A stretch of DNA of 64,000 nt from Apoderus coryli (GCA_911728435.2 OU452204.1:3720001-3784000); one strand, 5' to 3'. Shown: positions 22,401 through 30,013, counted from the first letter of the stretch. The notes: generated by a model from the letters alone, not told the origin. Program-made: numbers and translations.

Positions 22401-23460
22401 ATATTTTTTTTCTTCTATATTTTTTTTTTCTTCTTTTAAATTATCGATTATTATATTTTGATTTTTATATACAGCCAAATATTCTGGGTTAATAATAATA
22501 AAGCCACCTTTGCGAAATAAATTCAGATTTTCAAAAATCTTATTTTTTGGATTGGGTTCTTGACTGGATGAAAATTGAAAATATAAAAATATTATAAATC
22601 TTACGGTCCACAATAAGACATGCCGATGTTATCGCTTTTCCTAGTTCATTATATACCACGCAACTATATTCTCCTTCATCTTCAGGATAAACTTGTTTGA
22701 TAATTAGTTTACCAGTAACTCCATCAAACTCAGCAATAAAGTCACCACCTAAATGGATTAACTGAAAATAATACATTCTATTATAATATTTTCTAAATGA
22801 CAAAATCAGTTTTTGTTTACTTTTCCGCATTTTTCCCATCGAATGTCTGGTATGGGAGCAATTGTATCAATTTGAAACTCAAATACTGCAGAATCACCAT
22901 CACAACATCTTATGTCTTTGAGGTCATTGACTATCTGTGGAATGGTGAGAAGATTTCTGTAATAAAAATTTGTGTAAGCCAGCTTTTTGTTTTATGTATT
23001 TTTTCATTTGAAAATTATTGATTTTATTTTTCTCGAACTTACCCAATCTTTTGTTTTTCAATTTTCGGTTTTGACTCCATCGGATCTGAAAAATACTTAA
23101 TAATAAAATATGCGAATTTGGCGTTTCGTTTTATTTTAACATAATTTTTGATCAGTGACACCTAATATTGAAGCGACTGTTTTGGATTCAAATATGAACT
23201 CAGAATAATGTCTCTTTTTATTTCCAGCAATATTTAAGGATTTAATAAATGGAAATTAGACCTAAAATTATTATAAGAATTAAAAACTCACCTCTGGCCT
23301 TTATTTGTAATGAAATAATTGCCTTCGCATCTCCATGTTCATTTTTGGCATATACCGTATAGGTTCCAGTAAAATCTAGCTTAGCGTTTGGAATTTCTAG
23401 TCTGTATTGCGGTCCATCTTCAATTCTATGAAACTGAAGCGCATCTCTATAATACTCAGG
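4266..23460 (-). CDS. Multi-Ig-domain protein gene, seven internal exons (spliced)
   Basis: Minus-strand spliced gene. Exons in transcription order: 23460-23292, 23085-23043, 22956-22821, 22761-22605, 17892-16789, 15370-15189, 4805-4266. Every border has an AG acceptor and a GT donor, and phases chain correctly (1, 0, 0, 1, 1, 0, 0 remainders sum to exactly 777 codons). The product has the C-terminal half of one Ig, a complete Ig, a Ser/Pro/Arg linker, three more Ig domains, a sixth Ig split across two exons, an acidic Ser-rich linker and the start of a seventh. No signal peptide or membrane segment is visible. The architecture fits intracellular giant muscle Ig proteins (zormin, obscurin/Unc-89, titin/sallimus families); I cannot pick one from sequence alone. 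First and last exons lie outside what I can find. Confidence 0.85.
5135..6124. repeat. Fold-back element of about 1 kb with inverted arms
   Basis: The left arm 5135-5385 is repeated in inverse orientation in the right part: AAACTCCAATTTCTATAATT with CAGGGTG (5165-5190) pairs with 6065-6105, a TACGAGGG block with 6020-6030, and the CTGATTCAGGC/TTAGAAAATAT block (5320-5375) with 5570-5635. The nested order suggests more than one inversion or insertion. A hammerhead motif lies at 5829-5871. It sits in the large intron of the Ig gene. Confidence 0.7.
5829..5871 (+). ncRNA. Hammerhead ribozyme motif, family 1, intact core
   Basis: Stem I TAGCCA (5829-5834) pairs with TGGCTA (5866-5871). The core is CTGATGA (5835-5841), stem II is GGAC/GTCC with a GTGTA loop, then GAAAC and ATGTC, giving a very short stem III (AC/GT) and a GUC cleavage site after 5865. 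All invariant hammerhead core positions are present. It resembles the short-stem-III hammerheads known in Penelope-like retroelements. It is followed by a TTTTGTGGAG tail shared with other copies. Confidence 0.8.
6125..6454. other. AT-rich intron sequence, no feature seen
   Basis: Low-complexity T-rich sequence inside the Ig-gene intron. I find no exon, transposase motif or clear terminus. Confidence 0.4.
6455..6815. repeat. Small inverted-repeat element carrying hammerhead motifs
   Basis: The left arm around 6455-6515 (ATCAAAATTCTGTTGTTT...) is mirrored near 6750-6815 (AAACAGAATTTTGGTGGAT). A hammerhead core is intact in the left arm (minus strand), and its mirror image near 6735-6770 keeps only GTCGAAACATGTATAAA. 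The layout is the same as the larger element at 55850-56583. Confidence 0.6.
6502..6543 (-). ncRNA. Hammerhead ribozyme motif, minus strand
   Basis: On the minus strand: stem I TTTA (6543-6540), core CTGAAGA (position 7 of the core is free to vary), stem II GGCT/AGCC, GAAAC, ATGTA, then TAAA closing stem I. All invariant core bases are present. Stem I is only four A-T pairs, so activity is uncertain. Confidence 0.62.
6848..6918 (+). tRNA. tRNA-like sequence, copy 1 (probably pseudo or SINE head)
   Basis: The acceptor stem GCTTCGG/CTGAAGC closes over 7 bp with one G-T pair. The D arm GCTC/GAGC and T arm GTGGG/CCCAC are intact, with A box TAGCTCAATGG and B box GGTTCGATTCC for pol III. The anticodon stem has a mismatch, the loop is CCGGAAA (no T33), and the nominal anticodon GGA would need a Ser long arm that is absent. 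So it folds like a tRNA but is unlikely to be a working one. Confidence 0.5.
7207..7277 (+). tRNA. tRNA-like sequence, copy 2
   Basis: Identical in sequence to the copy 359 bp upstream, with the same intact acceptor, D and T arms and the same odd anticodon loop. Confidence 0.5.
7389..7417. repeat. (TA)n microsatellite
   Basis: Uninterrupted TA dinucleotides directly after the second tRNA-like unit; absent from the first unit. Confidence 0.9.
7418..8159. other. AT-rich intron sequence, nothing recognised
   Basis: No transposase motif, splice-bounded exon or inverted repeat noticed. Part of the 10.4-kb intron of the Ig gene. Confidence 0.4.
8160..8440 (-). repeat. Repeat family R1, partial copy
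   Basis: Minus-strand copy of the family found at 12830-13800. Shared stretches include the reverse complements of ACAGATTTTAACCAAATTTGG, ACATTGAGC and TAGGCAAG. Truncated relative to the 13-kb copy. Confidence 0.65.
8490..9742. mobile_element. Fold-back mariner-type element with about 600-bp inverted arms
   Basis: Ends CAGGGTGTCC...GGACACCCTG with TA at 8488-8489 and 9743-9744, as in Tc1/mariner insertions. The two arms (about 8490-9125 and 9240-9742) are inverted copies of each other with scattered mismatches and indels: GGTGACGGCCCATTAAAATA pairs with its mirror at 9710-9730, GTACGACATTTTCTG with 9475-9490, GAAAATGCATAG with 9300-9325. The spacer of about 115 bp has no coding. It is non-autonomous. 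Confidence 0.85.
9745..10318. other. Flank upstream of the hAT remnant, no gene resolved
   Basis: It may include the degraded 5' part of the hAT element that follows, but I cannot place a zinc finger or a terminal repeat. Confidence 0.35.
10319..11500 (+). pseudogene. hAT-type transposase remnant
   Basis: Plus strand, two overlapping frames (10325-10855 and 10755-11171) plus a broken tail. The first shows a hAT-like core: a TSIVPDNTSNM block equivalent to the 'xDNAANM' region around the second catalytic Asp, YGCSAHLLSWLSKDL, then LVLPQDVRWSILSDCLQ. The second continues the helical domain (VLQLLKPISIAYRKK). A frameshift falls near 10800-10850 and stops accumulate after 11171. The C-terminal dimerisation signature is not seen. 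Confidence 0.75.
11680..12110 (+). pseudogene. Possible LINE 3' end (RNase H to tail region), decayed
   Basis: In the plus strand a frame reads WISEKHKEYWENIPRQEHDK and then degrades through several stops. This resembles the stretch after RNase H in I/Jockey-type LINEs (a W plus Lys/His-rich block followed by a leucine-rich LTGH-type block). The resemblance is by pattern only, so it is tentative. Confidence 0.35.
12205..12800 (+). repeat. SINE-like repeat S1 with tRNA-like internal promoter
   Basis: It has the same body as the copies at 16030-16735 and 62090-62318: GGGAGACGATTAAGACCATT, CTAGTTTTTGGTTGAAATCG, ATAATTCTCGAGAAAAT and TTTCACCAGTTAA. Then at 12611-12676 comes a tRNA-like block with a B box (GGTTTGAATCC) and a tail with TTGGAAATAATA. 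This is consistent with a tRNA-related SINE or a composite non-autonomous element. Confidence 0.65.
12830..13800 (+). repeat. Repeat family R1, longest copy, with internal tandem array
   Basis: Begins near TAGCTCTCCATATCAT. It carries a GTCTGTCTGTCTGT tract and the ACAGATTTTAACC block, then about four degenerate tandem units (13190-13680, period about 135-142 bp), each containing a GAATATAACCTA-type motif and a TTCG(T/A)AAATAGTGTAAAA-type motif. Copies lie at 8160-8440 and 33100-33720 in the other orientation. Confidence 0.7.
14021..14392. repeat. Short inverted-repeat element with hammerhead-like core
   Basis: 51-bp arms (14072-14122 and 14327-14378) are inverted copies around ACTAGTCGATTTTCTTGGGA. 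ATTATGTATGAAA occurs at about 14022-14034 and again at about 14380-14392, a possible 13-bp target duplication. A hammerhead-like core lies just inside the left arm. Confidence 0.6.
14161..14202 (-). ncRNA. Hammerhead-like motif, stem I not evident
   Basis: Minus strand CTGAAGA, a perfect 6-bp stem II GACAAC/GTTGTC with GTAAT loop, GAAAC, and GTTGTA. The core bases are intact but the flanks do not pair into a stem I, so it is probably a relic. Confidence 0.45.
14390..15060 (-). pseudogene. Mariner-superfamily transposase remnant (WFQQDGA type)
   Basis: Minus strand. It starts near 15045 with MEHYTTEQRVKIIQAHYEN, a helix-turn-helix N-terminus. After a deletion it resumes at a FSxE...HVGGFVNK-like block (about 14920), then GIIGPFFFEDYGEN and RYRNVITYFFWEQLEDMDIEDL (open 14598-14816), then a shifted QQDGATCHTA-like block and an ELTPTDFF block (about 14560). 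Many frameshifts and stops. It is related to the N-terminal remnant at 20310-20710. Confidence 0.75.
15189..15370 (-). CDS. Ig gene exon 6: first half of Ig VI
   Basis: Acceptor CGTTATAG ends at 15371 and donor GTAAGC starts at 15188. It is 182 nt, in phase 1, out phase 0. It encodes EPTSIEFIKHPSSVMVFEG, then ASFCARIR with the B-strand Cys and FYWDVNG with the C-strand Trp, ending GNYK. The missing E-F strands are supplied by the next exon 10.4 kb away at 4805, to which the phase and fold both fit. Confidence 0.87.
15522..15745 (-). pseudogene. Fossil duplicate of Ig exon 6 (5' half) and its intron flank
   Basis: The stretch at about 15302-15520 recurs 220 bp further right. The copy keeps an acceptor (CGTTATAG, ending at 15591) and an open reading of the exon's first 60 nt (to about 15531, with substitutions). 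It then diverges into non-exon sequence with no donor, so it cannot replace exon 6 intact. An old intragenic tandem duplication. Confidence 0.78.
15746..16029. other. Intron sequence, nothing recognised
   Basis: AT-rich intron of the Ig gene, between the fossil exon and an S1 repeat. Confidence 0.4.
16030..16735 (+). repeat. SINE-like repeat S1, with two tRNA-like heads
   Basis: Same family as 12205-12800. Two pol III-type blocks are present: 16230-16303 (TAGCTCAATGG and GGTTCGATCC) and about 16555-16620 (TCAGTGGTAGAG and GGTTCAAATTCC). Shared body motifs and the TTGGAAATAATAC tail follow. It ends only about 50 bp from the donor side of Ig exon 5. Confidence 0.65.
16789..17892 (-). CDS. Ig gene exon 5: Ser/Pro linker and Ig domains III-V
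   Basis: Acceptor CTTTGTAG ends at 17893 and donor GTAAGT starts at 16788. It is 1104 nt, phase 1 in and out. Residues 1-65 are a linker rich in Ser, Pro, Thr and Arg (STPISTPRTTP, SVSPMPS). Ig III runs from APKFYAYPHN (FQC and WEKD visible, but the F-strand Cys is replaced: GVYKIILEN). Ig IV starts at GASARYGSRARLYC and has WYKDE and YTCVATNENG. Ig V starts at APRIVKHLPQKL with VVWVKDG and YRCEIYNVFG. The single large exon with three Igs is typical of muscle Ig giants. Confidence 0.92.
17893..18487. other. Intron sequence beside Ig exon 5
   Basis: No exon or transposon end recognised. The right border is the target duplication of the P-type element. Confidence 0.4.
18496..20125 (+). mobile_element. 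P-type transposon, deletion derivative, with 8-bp target duplication
   Basis: The inverted ends share CA(T/C)AGAAATCTTATATT at 18496 and 20125, with further mirrored stretches (ACTCTAGAATG, then CAGTAACTTATTTT). GGTCAGAG flanks both sides (18488-18495 and 20126-20133). An 8-bp duplication and CA-initial ends are P-superfamily hallmarks. The interior carries a THAP-domain remnant but no full transposase in its 1630 bp. Confidence 0.85.
19037..19383 (+). pseudogene. THAP-domain remnant of the P-type element
   Basis: The ATG at 19037 opens MTCIVLWCKNEG, the first Cys pair of a THAP (C2CH) zinc finger, followed at about 19099 by a GTAAGTT donor-like site. Further on come KKRHAVWMRALG, then after a frameshift VICSKHFAAEDI, the Cys-x2-His half, and a basic tail ending at a stop at 19383. 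THAP fingers bind the ends of P-type transposons. Broken. Confidence 0.7.
20310..20710 (+). pseudogene. Mariner-superfamily transposase N-terminal remnant
   Basis: Plus strand, from the ATG at about 20310: MNKVTPEQCFQIV, then (stop) YFENHG, RNTYRALRPF and RPSEQLIRLTMERFRTT, the DNA-binding region of this transposase group. Then comes a deletion followed by an ILFSDEAYVCLN block, equivalent to the first catalytic Asp (SDEAHF). At least two stops. Preceded by a GGGTGTTTTGTA-type terminus near 20210. Confidence 0.68.
20864..20902 (+). ncRNA. Hammerhead motif, core mutated
   Basis: Stem I GCCA/TGGC, stem II GGAAT/ATTCC, GAAA and ATGTC are kept, but the core reads CTAAAGA, with the invariant G5 changed to A. 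The downstream TTTTGTGGAGTAG matches the 5829 copy. A dead relative of family 1. Confidence 0.6.
21358..21392 (-). ncRNA. Hammerhead-like relic
   Basis: Minus strand CTGATGA, perfect stem II GACAAG/CTTGTC, then CAAAAC in place of GAAAC (lost invariant G12). No stem I seen. It lies in sequence replacing the N-terminal half of the mariner transposase. Confidence 0.4.
21516..22021 (+). pseudogene. DD41D-type mariner transposase, C-terminal half with one frameshift
   Basis: Starts within the DDE domain: VNVWCGILGDRLIGSYF, then WFQHDGCPTHYAR with the second Asp. A 1-nt shift near 21760 is followed by WPARSPDLTPLDFFLWG with the third Asp and the tail GGHYFEHLL. The Asp-Asp spacing is 40-41 residues allowing for the shift. 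The N-terminal DNA-binding domain and first Asp are absent. Confidence 0.85.
22605..22761 (-). CDS. Ig gene exon 4: second half of Ig II
   Basis: Acceptor TATTTTCAG ends at 22762 and donor GTAAGA starts at 22604. 157 nt, phase 0 in, 1 out. It encodes LIHLGGDFIAEFDG, KLIIKQVYPEDEGEYSCVVYNELGKA and CLIVD, the D-G strands with the canonical DxGxYxC motif. Confidence 0.9.
22821..22956 (-). CDS. Ig gene exon 3: first half of Ig II
   Basis: Acceptor TTTATTACAG ends at 22957 and donor GTAAAC starts at 22820. 136 nt. After completing a Gly codon with the microexon it reads NLLTIPQIVNDLKDI, CCDGDSAVFEFQI and IRWEKCGK, the A-C strands of an I-set domain including the Trp. A 59-bp intron separates it from exon 4. 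Confidence 0.88.
23043..23085 (-). CDS. Ig gene exon 2: 43-nt microexon
   Basis: Acceptor TATTTTTCAG ends at 23086 and donor GTAAGT starts at 23042. With one base from exon 1 and one given to exon 3 it reads DPMESKPKIEKQKIG. Phases on both sides fit exactly. A short Lys-rich linker between Ig domains, too small for ORF-based finding. Confidence 0.85.
23292..23460 (-). CDS. Ig gene exon 1 of those visible: second half of Ig I
   Basis: Acceptor TTATTGTTTCAG ends at 23461 and donor GTGAGT starts at 23291. 169 nt. It reads PEYYRDALQFHRIEDG, then LEIPNAKLDFTGTYTVYAKNEHG and ISLQIKAR, the second half of an Ig whose F-strand Cys is replaced by Val. The upstream exon with the first half is not found in the rest of the window, so an intron of over 40 kb, or loss, is implied. 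Confidence 0.88.
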
Positions 23461-23622
23461 CTGAAACAATAACAAAGTTCGATAATAGAGTACAAGGGCA
23501 TTCAGTAATTCAATTATTGATAATATATTTCGAAATTATTTAAATCAATTATCTTTTGCCAATTTAGCCATTTATCACAATGGTACATTGAATTATTAAT
23601 AATTTAATACTGTGTGAATATA

Positions 23623-25778
23623 CAGGGTTATTCACGCCATACGACACGGAATATTGTGACTAAAGTATTTAATTAAAGTTTTATCCATGGGTTCGATAAA
23701 AATAATTTATGGCTACATTTTAAAAATATTACAGGGTGTCCCAAATATAAGAAATGAACCATAGTTGTGTTTTTTAAATCGAATGCCCTGTATATGAATA
23801 TATTTTTAGATTCCCCGTTTAAAATAAACCTAACTTTCATTAAAGTACATCTCACCTAAACCTGACAGTTTTTTAAATATTCAAATTTTTATAAAAATAT
23901 AGACATAATTTCAATGAAAAATTCACACCTATTCAGTTCGTTTCTTTTTTTAAGCCAGTCTGGACTGATAAATATACCCACTCATCACTTTTTACGCCAA
24001 ATATAAAAAATTTCCAATACTAAATACAAATGAACGTAAAGTTTAATTCTAAATAACTTGTTTATTTCAAATGGAACACCCGGTATATAAGGTCAAAATT
24101 AGATGCAAAAATTAATTATCTGTCAAATATTATAATACTTGCCTATGGATATCTTTTGACGATTTCGTGGAAAATGCACATATTTATAATATTAGGCGAA
24201 TTTTTAACTGAATCTCTTACTTTCATGAACCACCGTGTATTTGATGATGCAAAAATTAAAGTTAAAGTTTTCTTATAGGTATGTATATCTTGAATTTCGC
24301 ATGGAAGAGGCACACATATTGGTAATAATAGGTAGAATTTTCAAAATTATAATATTTATCAAGTCAGCCATGAGAATTTGGGAATACAGAATGAATTTTT
24401 TTTAATTTGATATTTACTGTCAAATAGTCTGATGAAAATTCTTACCTAAGAGTTAGGAATTTTTCACAAAACAGTTTTTTATCTGTGATATTTGATTTAA
24501 TTCAATTAATCAAAACTGCGAACCTATTCCAAAGGAGAAAGAATAGACATGAATTTTATTCTGGGAGAATGGTCCAAAAACGCTTTACTGGCATCGCAAG
24601 TTTACGCTCAAAAGTTTCCGAGGCAAAATCATCCCTAAAAAGCGGTCTTCGAGAGCGTGTTAAGGCAGTTTAACGAAAGATACCACCCAAACACAGTGCA
24701 ACTGCCTCAAGAACTTTTCAATATTGATTTTAAATCGTGTTGAATTTTTTACATGGGCAGGAACAAAATCATCGAAAATGAAAACTTTTTTAATAGAGGA
24801 GATGAAGGAGCAAATAAACTAAGCATTTAGAAGCGTTACACCAGGTTAAAGTAGTTGAAGGATTTAAGAAAAGGTTTCAAATGTGCCTAGAGTCCAATCA
24901 TTTTGAACATTTATATAAAATTTATTAGTATTTATGTATATCTTGTTATTTAATTTAAGTTAAAAATGTATTTATTTATTATTTTATTGCTTAAATATAT
25001 GGTTTGTTAAATTTCATGGCTGACTTGACAAATATTATAATTTTGAAAAATTCTTCCTATTACTACCAATATGTGCTTTTCTTTCTTTGCAAAATAAAAA
25101 ATATACATATCTATAGGAAAACTTTATAGTGATTAATAGATAATTAATTTAATCTTCATCAAATACAGGGTGGTCTAAATGAAATTAACAGGTTCAATTA
25201 AAAATTCGCCTAATATTATGAACATGTGCATTTTGCACGAAAACGTCAAGAGTTATCCATAGGAAAGTATTATAATATTTGACAGATAATTACTTTGTGC
25301 ATCTAATTTTGACCTCATATACCGGGTGTTCCATTTGAAATAAACAAGTTATTTAGAATTAAACTTTACGTTCATTTAACTTATATTATTGGACACCCTG
25401 TATTTAGTATTGGGGGTTTCTTATATTTGCCGTAACAAGTGATGAGTGGGTAAATTTATCAGCCCAGATTAGCTTAAAAAGAACAAACGAATAGGTGAGA
25501 ATTTTTTCATTGAAATGATGTCTATGTAGGTGAGATGTACTTTAATGAAAGTGAGGTTTATTTTGAACGGGGAATCTAAAAATATATTCATATACAGGGC
25601 ATTCCAATTAAAAAAACACAACTATGGTTCATTTCTTATATTTAGGACACCCTGTATTGATTCACAATATTTTTAAAATGTAGCCATAAATTATTTTTAT
25701 CGAACCCATGGATAAAACTTTTAGGAAATTAAATAGTTTAGCCACAATATTCCGTGTCGTATGGCGTGAATAACCCTG
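23623..25778 (+). mobile_element. Mariner-type element with about 750-bp inverted repeats
   Basis: Ends CAGGGTTATTCACGCC and its mirror at 25778, flanked by TA. The arms 23623-24375 and about 25005-25778 are inverted copies (checkpoints: TCCATGGGTTCGATAA, AAAATGCACAT, CATGGCTGACTTGA). Nested CAGGGTGTCC/CCCTGTATA ends inside the arms suggest older small insertions. The centre has transposase remnants. Confidence 0.87.
24485..24935 (+). pseudogene. Internally deleted transposase in the long-TIR element
   Basis: One frame reads WSKNALLASQVYAQKFPRQN and FESVLRQFNERYHP, resembling a DUF4817-type helix-turn-helix N-terminus. About 100 bp later come FKKRFQMCLES and HFEHLYK, the C-terminal tail of the same transposase class. 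The whole catalytic domain is missing. Assigned by pattern, so moderate confidence. Confidence 0.55.
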
Positions 25779-26229
25779 TATATTTGACGGATTATTAGAT
25801 TTAAGTTAATTATTAAAAAATTAATAGTTAAATAGTAGATGACCAAATTCGAATGATTCTGGTTTAATCCAAAAAAGTGTGTCACCATAAAATTAAAGTT
25901 ACTAGAAGCAGTCCCAATTGTAATTTGTAAAATAATTTCATAGGAGCTCTTTGTAGGGTGATCAAATCAAATCAAATCAAATACAGAGTGTTCCTTACCA
26001 AAAATAAAATTGTCGTTTGGACAACAAAATAGTGTTACCTAGGTTTAAAAATTCCGATTTCCATAATTCTATTTGGCAAATAAACTAATAATACCACCTA
26101 TTGGATGTGTGGTGGAGTTTATAAGGACAATATGTGATTTGAACATTAACTCTACTTTGCCGATCCCGGGCTAAGCTAATCTTATGGATCGTATGTCGTT
26201 AAAATACTGAGGATGTGGTATTTTCGGTA
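25779..26229. other. AT-rich stretch with a short (ATCAA)n tract
   Basis: Four units of ATCAA at 25961-25980. Otherwise no feature recognised. Confidence 0.5.
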
Positions 26230-26565
26230 GATGTAAAATAAGGGGTTTCCGCCTTATAATAGGAAAATATGACCCAAACATACATTTACTATGTAAAAGA
26301 ATGTGTTTGGCGACATCTAGTTTCTGTTGGTAATATTCCGAGTGAACAACAATTCACTATATCGGTAAGGTAACTGGCACTGACACTGACTCCATAATGC
26401 AAAATTAGCAACACATAGATGCGCCGATACTCCCTTTAGCGGGACGTCTATATTTGAAATGGGCTTGTTTAACGAAATAAGACTTTAATCCGAGAGTTTG
26501 TCTGTCAACCACTATACTTTCATCAGACGGCTGTTTCGTCGATCCACAACTCATCAGTGGTGATC
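26230..26565 (-). repeat. Hammerhead family 2 element, copy A
   Basis: Related to 58600-59060: shared blocks are TTTGGCGACATCTAG/TTTGGCGACACCTAG, GATGCGCC and the hammerhead at the right end. Diverged and without the inverted arm seen in the second copy. Confidence 0.55.
26520..26563 (-). ncRNA. Hammerhead ribozyme motif, family 2
   Basis: Minus strand: stem I TCACCA with TGATGA (5 of 6 pairs), core CTGATGA, stem II GTTG/CGAC with TGGAT loop, GAAAC, AGCC loop over a short AC/GT stem III, and a GTC cleavage site. The core is complete. Confidence 0.72.
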
Positions 26566-26805
26566 GGTCATACATACACTATTTGTGGTCGTGATGATTG
26601 GTAAACATAGCTTCAATATACGTATTGTAATGCCATCAACTCCTAAAGCATTTCAGCGTATATTTTTTTATCACCTATAAGATTGAATTTTCTCGCTTTG
26701 TGATTATATTCAGTGTAAATTCTCTTTATTAAAGCCTTATAATATAGTAATAATAATAATAAGTTTATTTGCAGTTCAACAGAATATAAAGTACAAATTC
26801 TACAT

Positions 26806-29800
26806 ATCGGGTGTCCAACTTCAGATGGATACAAACCCATAACTCTGTTATTTTTTGAGCGTTTTTTATCAATTTTGGTAGAAAAATGTACTGTTACGAG
26901 CTACACATTTCCGTTGAGGTAAAAAGTGCGGTACCACATTGGCGTACGTTTTAATTGGCTTTAATTTGTTTTTCTTCAAGAGTAAACTACTTTTAGGACA
27001 TAATTTATTTGAAATCTGATAAATTTCCTTGAGTCTTTGTCATCCAAAACACTTTTCTAATTTTGATCAAAATGCATACAGTGTGTGTCATTAAAAATTT
27101 AAAATTTTAGTTAATAATTTGGAAAAAAGTAATGCAGATTCCACGACGCCGCTGTATTCTCCGTATGAACTTTATAACAATCCAATTATACTTTTTAGAT
27201 AGTTACCATCATGATCAAGACCCGAGGGAAGTCAAAAAACTAAATATTCTCAGTCTCATTGTGTAATAGTTTTTCACCTTACTGTTCTAGTCCAGAGAAA
27301 GTTTGTATTATTCTTGGGAGTTGATATCGACTCACTTTTGAACTGGTATGTGCTTATTAAAAGTATTTCAAGTGGTCTGTAAAATTTGTTTATTTTTTGT
27401 GATTGTACCTGACAAATAACGAGTATTATTATTATTAATCAAGTTTAAGAACTCAGCCCATAGAAACAAAATTTTATGTTGTGTCGTTTTATTAAGAAAT
27501 AAGGAAAAAGTTGAAACTACGAAAAAACATTAACTTGAAAAATATGAATTAAACTGTGAACTAAAATTAATAACAATGAACTAAAAGTCAGTATCTTCGA
27601 CTAAGCCACCATAGTTTCTAATAATAATAATAATAATAATAACTCTTTATTGTCTAACAGGTGACAACCCAATTACAAGACAAACTGCTATGAATATAAC
27701 ATTATATAGTAAATACAAATAATAATAATAAATTTACAAAAGTAATAAACTGAAGGTGACAGTAGCAAAAATACAATACAAACATATAGGATCGTATGGA
27801 TATATTTCACTGAGCAAGTACATGGAATCTATTGAATCATTTCCCTCAGAACATTCCTCAAATCATGCTTGAAGATGGGAGCTCGTGTTTCATAATTTGC
27901 GTGCACCGGAGGTACTCTGAAGAGATAGGCACTTCTCGAATTGAACTGCGGAATATTAAACCGCAATATCTCCAACAATTGCGAACAGTCTATAAGACCA
28001 TTAATCAGACCAAATCTAAAACACTGAGAGGAAAAATGCCTACGCATCTCCAGCGATTGAAAATCAAATCTCTCCAATAGCAAACGATGGTGGTATCCCC
28101 GGGCAGGAAACCGACCATCAATCTTGAAGGCTAGTCGTTTGAGGAATTTTCGTTGAACATTTTCGAGAGAGTTAATATAAACTCCATATATTGGAGACCA
28201 AGCAATGGCAGCATATTCAAGCCTTGATCTTACCATTGCGTTGTACAACACTATAAGACAATCAGTATTGTTAAATGAATTCGTGGTTCTAAAAATGAAT
28301 CCCAGACATTTGAGCGCCCTTTTCTTTGTTTCGGAAACATGAGCAGTCATTCTGCAACTGAAGAAACCATCAACAAACAAGCATAGGGAAAATACGAAAA
28401 ACTATAATAATTAAAAGTTAATTCGCTATCAATGAACACACCAAGATCTTTAATAACAGTGCATTTATCAAGAGCAGCGCCAGAGAGTCTGTAATTGTAA
28501 GAAACAGTGCGGCGTCTTCTTGTGTATGTTATATATTTGCATTTATCGACGTTTAAATAAAGCTTATTCACAGTACACCAATCCTCAAGCATATTCAGAT
28601 CTCTCTGTAGTACATCACTGTCATCTTCGGAGTGAACAGCTCTGAATAGTTTAAGATCATCTGCGAAAAGTAAATAATTGCTAGAAAGGTGCGTTCCTAT
28701 GTCATTAACGAATATTGCAAATAACAGGGGGGCTAGGTTACTACCTTGGGGAGCGCCACTTGTGGCCAAGTAAGAATGAGACTTGAAACCACTGTATTGC
28801 ACGAAGTGCATACGTCGATTCAAATATGATTCAAAAAATGAAATTAAAGACTCCTGGAAGCCAAAGTGAAGCATCTTTCGTAGTAGTATATTATGGTCTA
28901 TTTTATCGAATGCTTTAGAGAAGTCTGTATAGATTGTATCGAGCTGAAGACCCTTGCCCATTATAGGATACACTTGTTGTAGGAAAGCGACAAGATTTGT
29001 GACAGTTGATCTCTTGTGGAAAAACCCGTGCTGCTGAGGTATTATACGATTCTTTATTTGGTTAAAGATCTTGTCATAAATAATCGATTCAAACACCTTT
29101 GAGAAATTTGATAAAATTGAAATGGGTCGATAGTTTTCTATCCTATTAATGTCCCCGGATTTATGCACAGGACATACACGTGCCGTCTTCCAGAGGTCTG
29201 GAAACATTTGACCTTGTAGGGATATATTAAAATTAATGTGTAAAGGCTGTGCCAAAACATACGCACAGTCTTTTAGTATAAAAGCGGGGATTCTATCGAC
29301 ACCAGATGTCATTTTCGGTTTTAGTTTTTGTAGTGCTCGTCTAACCTCGTCCTCACTAATCAATCCAAGAGACACCAAGTCACCACCATCCTGTGATTCT
29401 ATAGTGACGTCAGCATTTGATGGCATATAAACACTTTCGAAAAAAGTTGCAAAAGCATTGACTATTTCTTGTGGCTCAGAACTGTAAGCCTCCGTTGCAA
29501 CCCTCATTGAACCCGGTATTCTGGACTTGCGTTTTTTGTTTTGAATGTACTTCCACAGGTGCTGTGGATCATTTTTAATTGAATTTTGAACCTCACTCAG
29601 ATATTCACCATATGCGATATTAATTTTTTGTTTCACTTGTATTCTTAGCTGCTTAAACATATTAAGATAGTACTGAGATTCTGTTTCTTTCCATTTTTGC
29701 ATTTTTCATAAATTTTTAATGACACACACTGTATGAATTTTTATCAAAATTATAACTTAAGTATTTTGGATGACAAAGACTCGAGTACATTTATCAGATT

Positions 29801-30013
29801 TGAAATAACTTATGTCCTAAAGGTAGTTTACTCTTGGACGAAAAAAAATTAAACCCCATTAAAACGTACGCCAGTGAGGTACTACACAATAGCGCGATGA
29901 AAATGTGTATCTCGTATCCGTACACCGTCCTACCAAACATGATAAAAAAATCTCAAAAAATAACAGAGTTAATGACTTCTATCCATCTTGAGTGGCAAAC
30001 CCTGTGTATACAT
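26806..30013. mobile_element. Long-TIR element with a LINE in its centre
   Basis: Arms of about 300 bp (26806-27110 and 29705-30013) are inverted copies: ATAACTCTGTTATTTTTTGAG, AGAGTAAACTACTTTTAGGAC and TTTGTCATCCAAAA occur with their mirrors. The middle (27110-29703) is unrelated to the arms and largely a LINE. The outermost bases match only loosely, so ends are approximate. The LINE probably inserted into a fold-back element. Confidence 0.65.
27620..29702 (-). pseudogene. LINE (Jockey/CR1-like), 5'-truncated, near-complete RT
   Basis: Minus strand, 451 open codons (28347-29702): linker, then ENYRPISILSNFSKVFE, TDFSKAFDKIDHN, SGAPQGSNLAPLLF and FADDLKLF, the successive RT motifs. A frameshift or small insertion near 28390-28430 leads to the C-terminal block (27829-28380) with ALKCLGFIFR and SLEYAAIAW-like (SRLEYAAIAW) and VQRKFLKRLA motifs. 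The 3' end at 27620 is a (TTA)n tail on the sense strand. Endonuclease and ORF1 are missing. Confidence 0.9.

Noticed and set aside
27829..29430. Plus-strand frames opposite the LINE
   Set aside because: Antisense shadows of reverse transcriptase coding.
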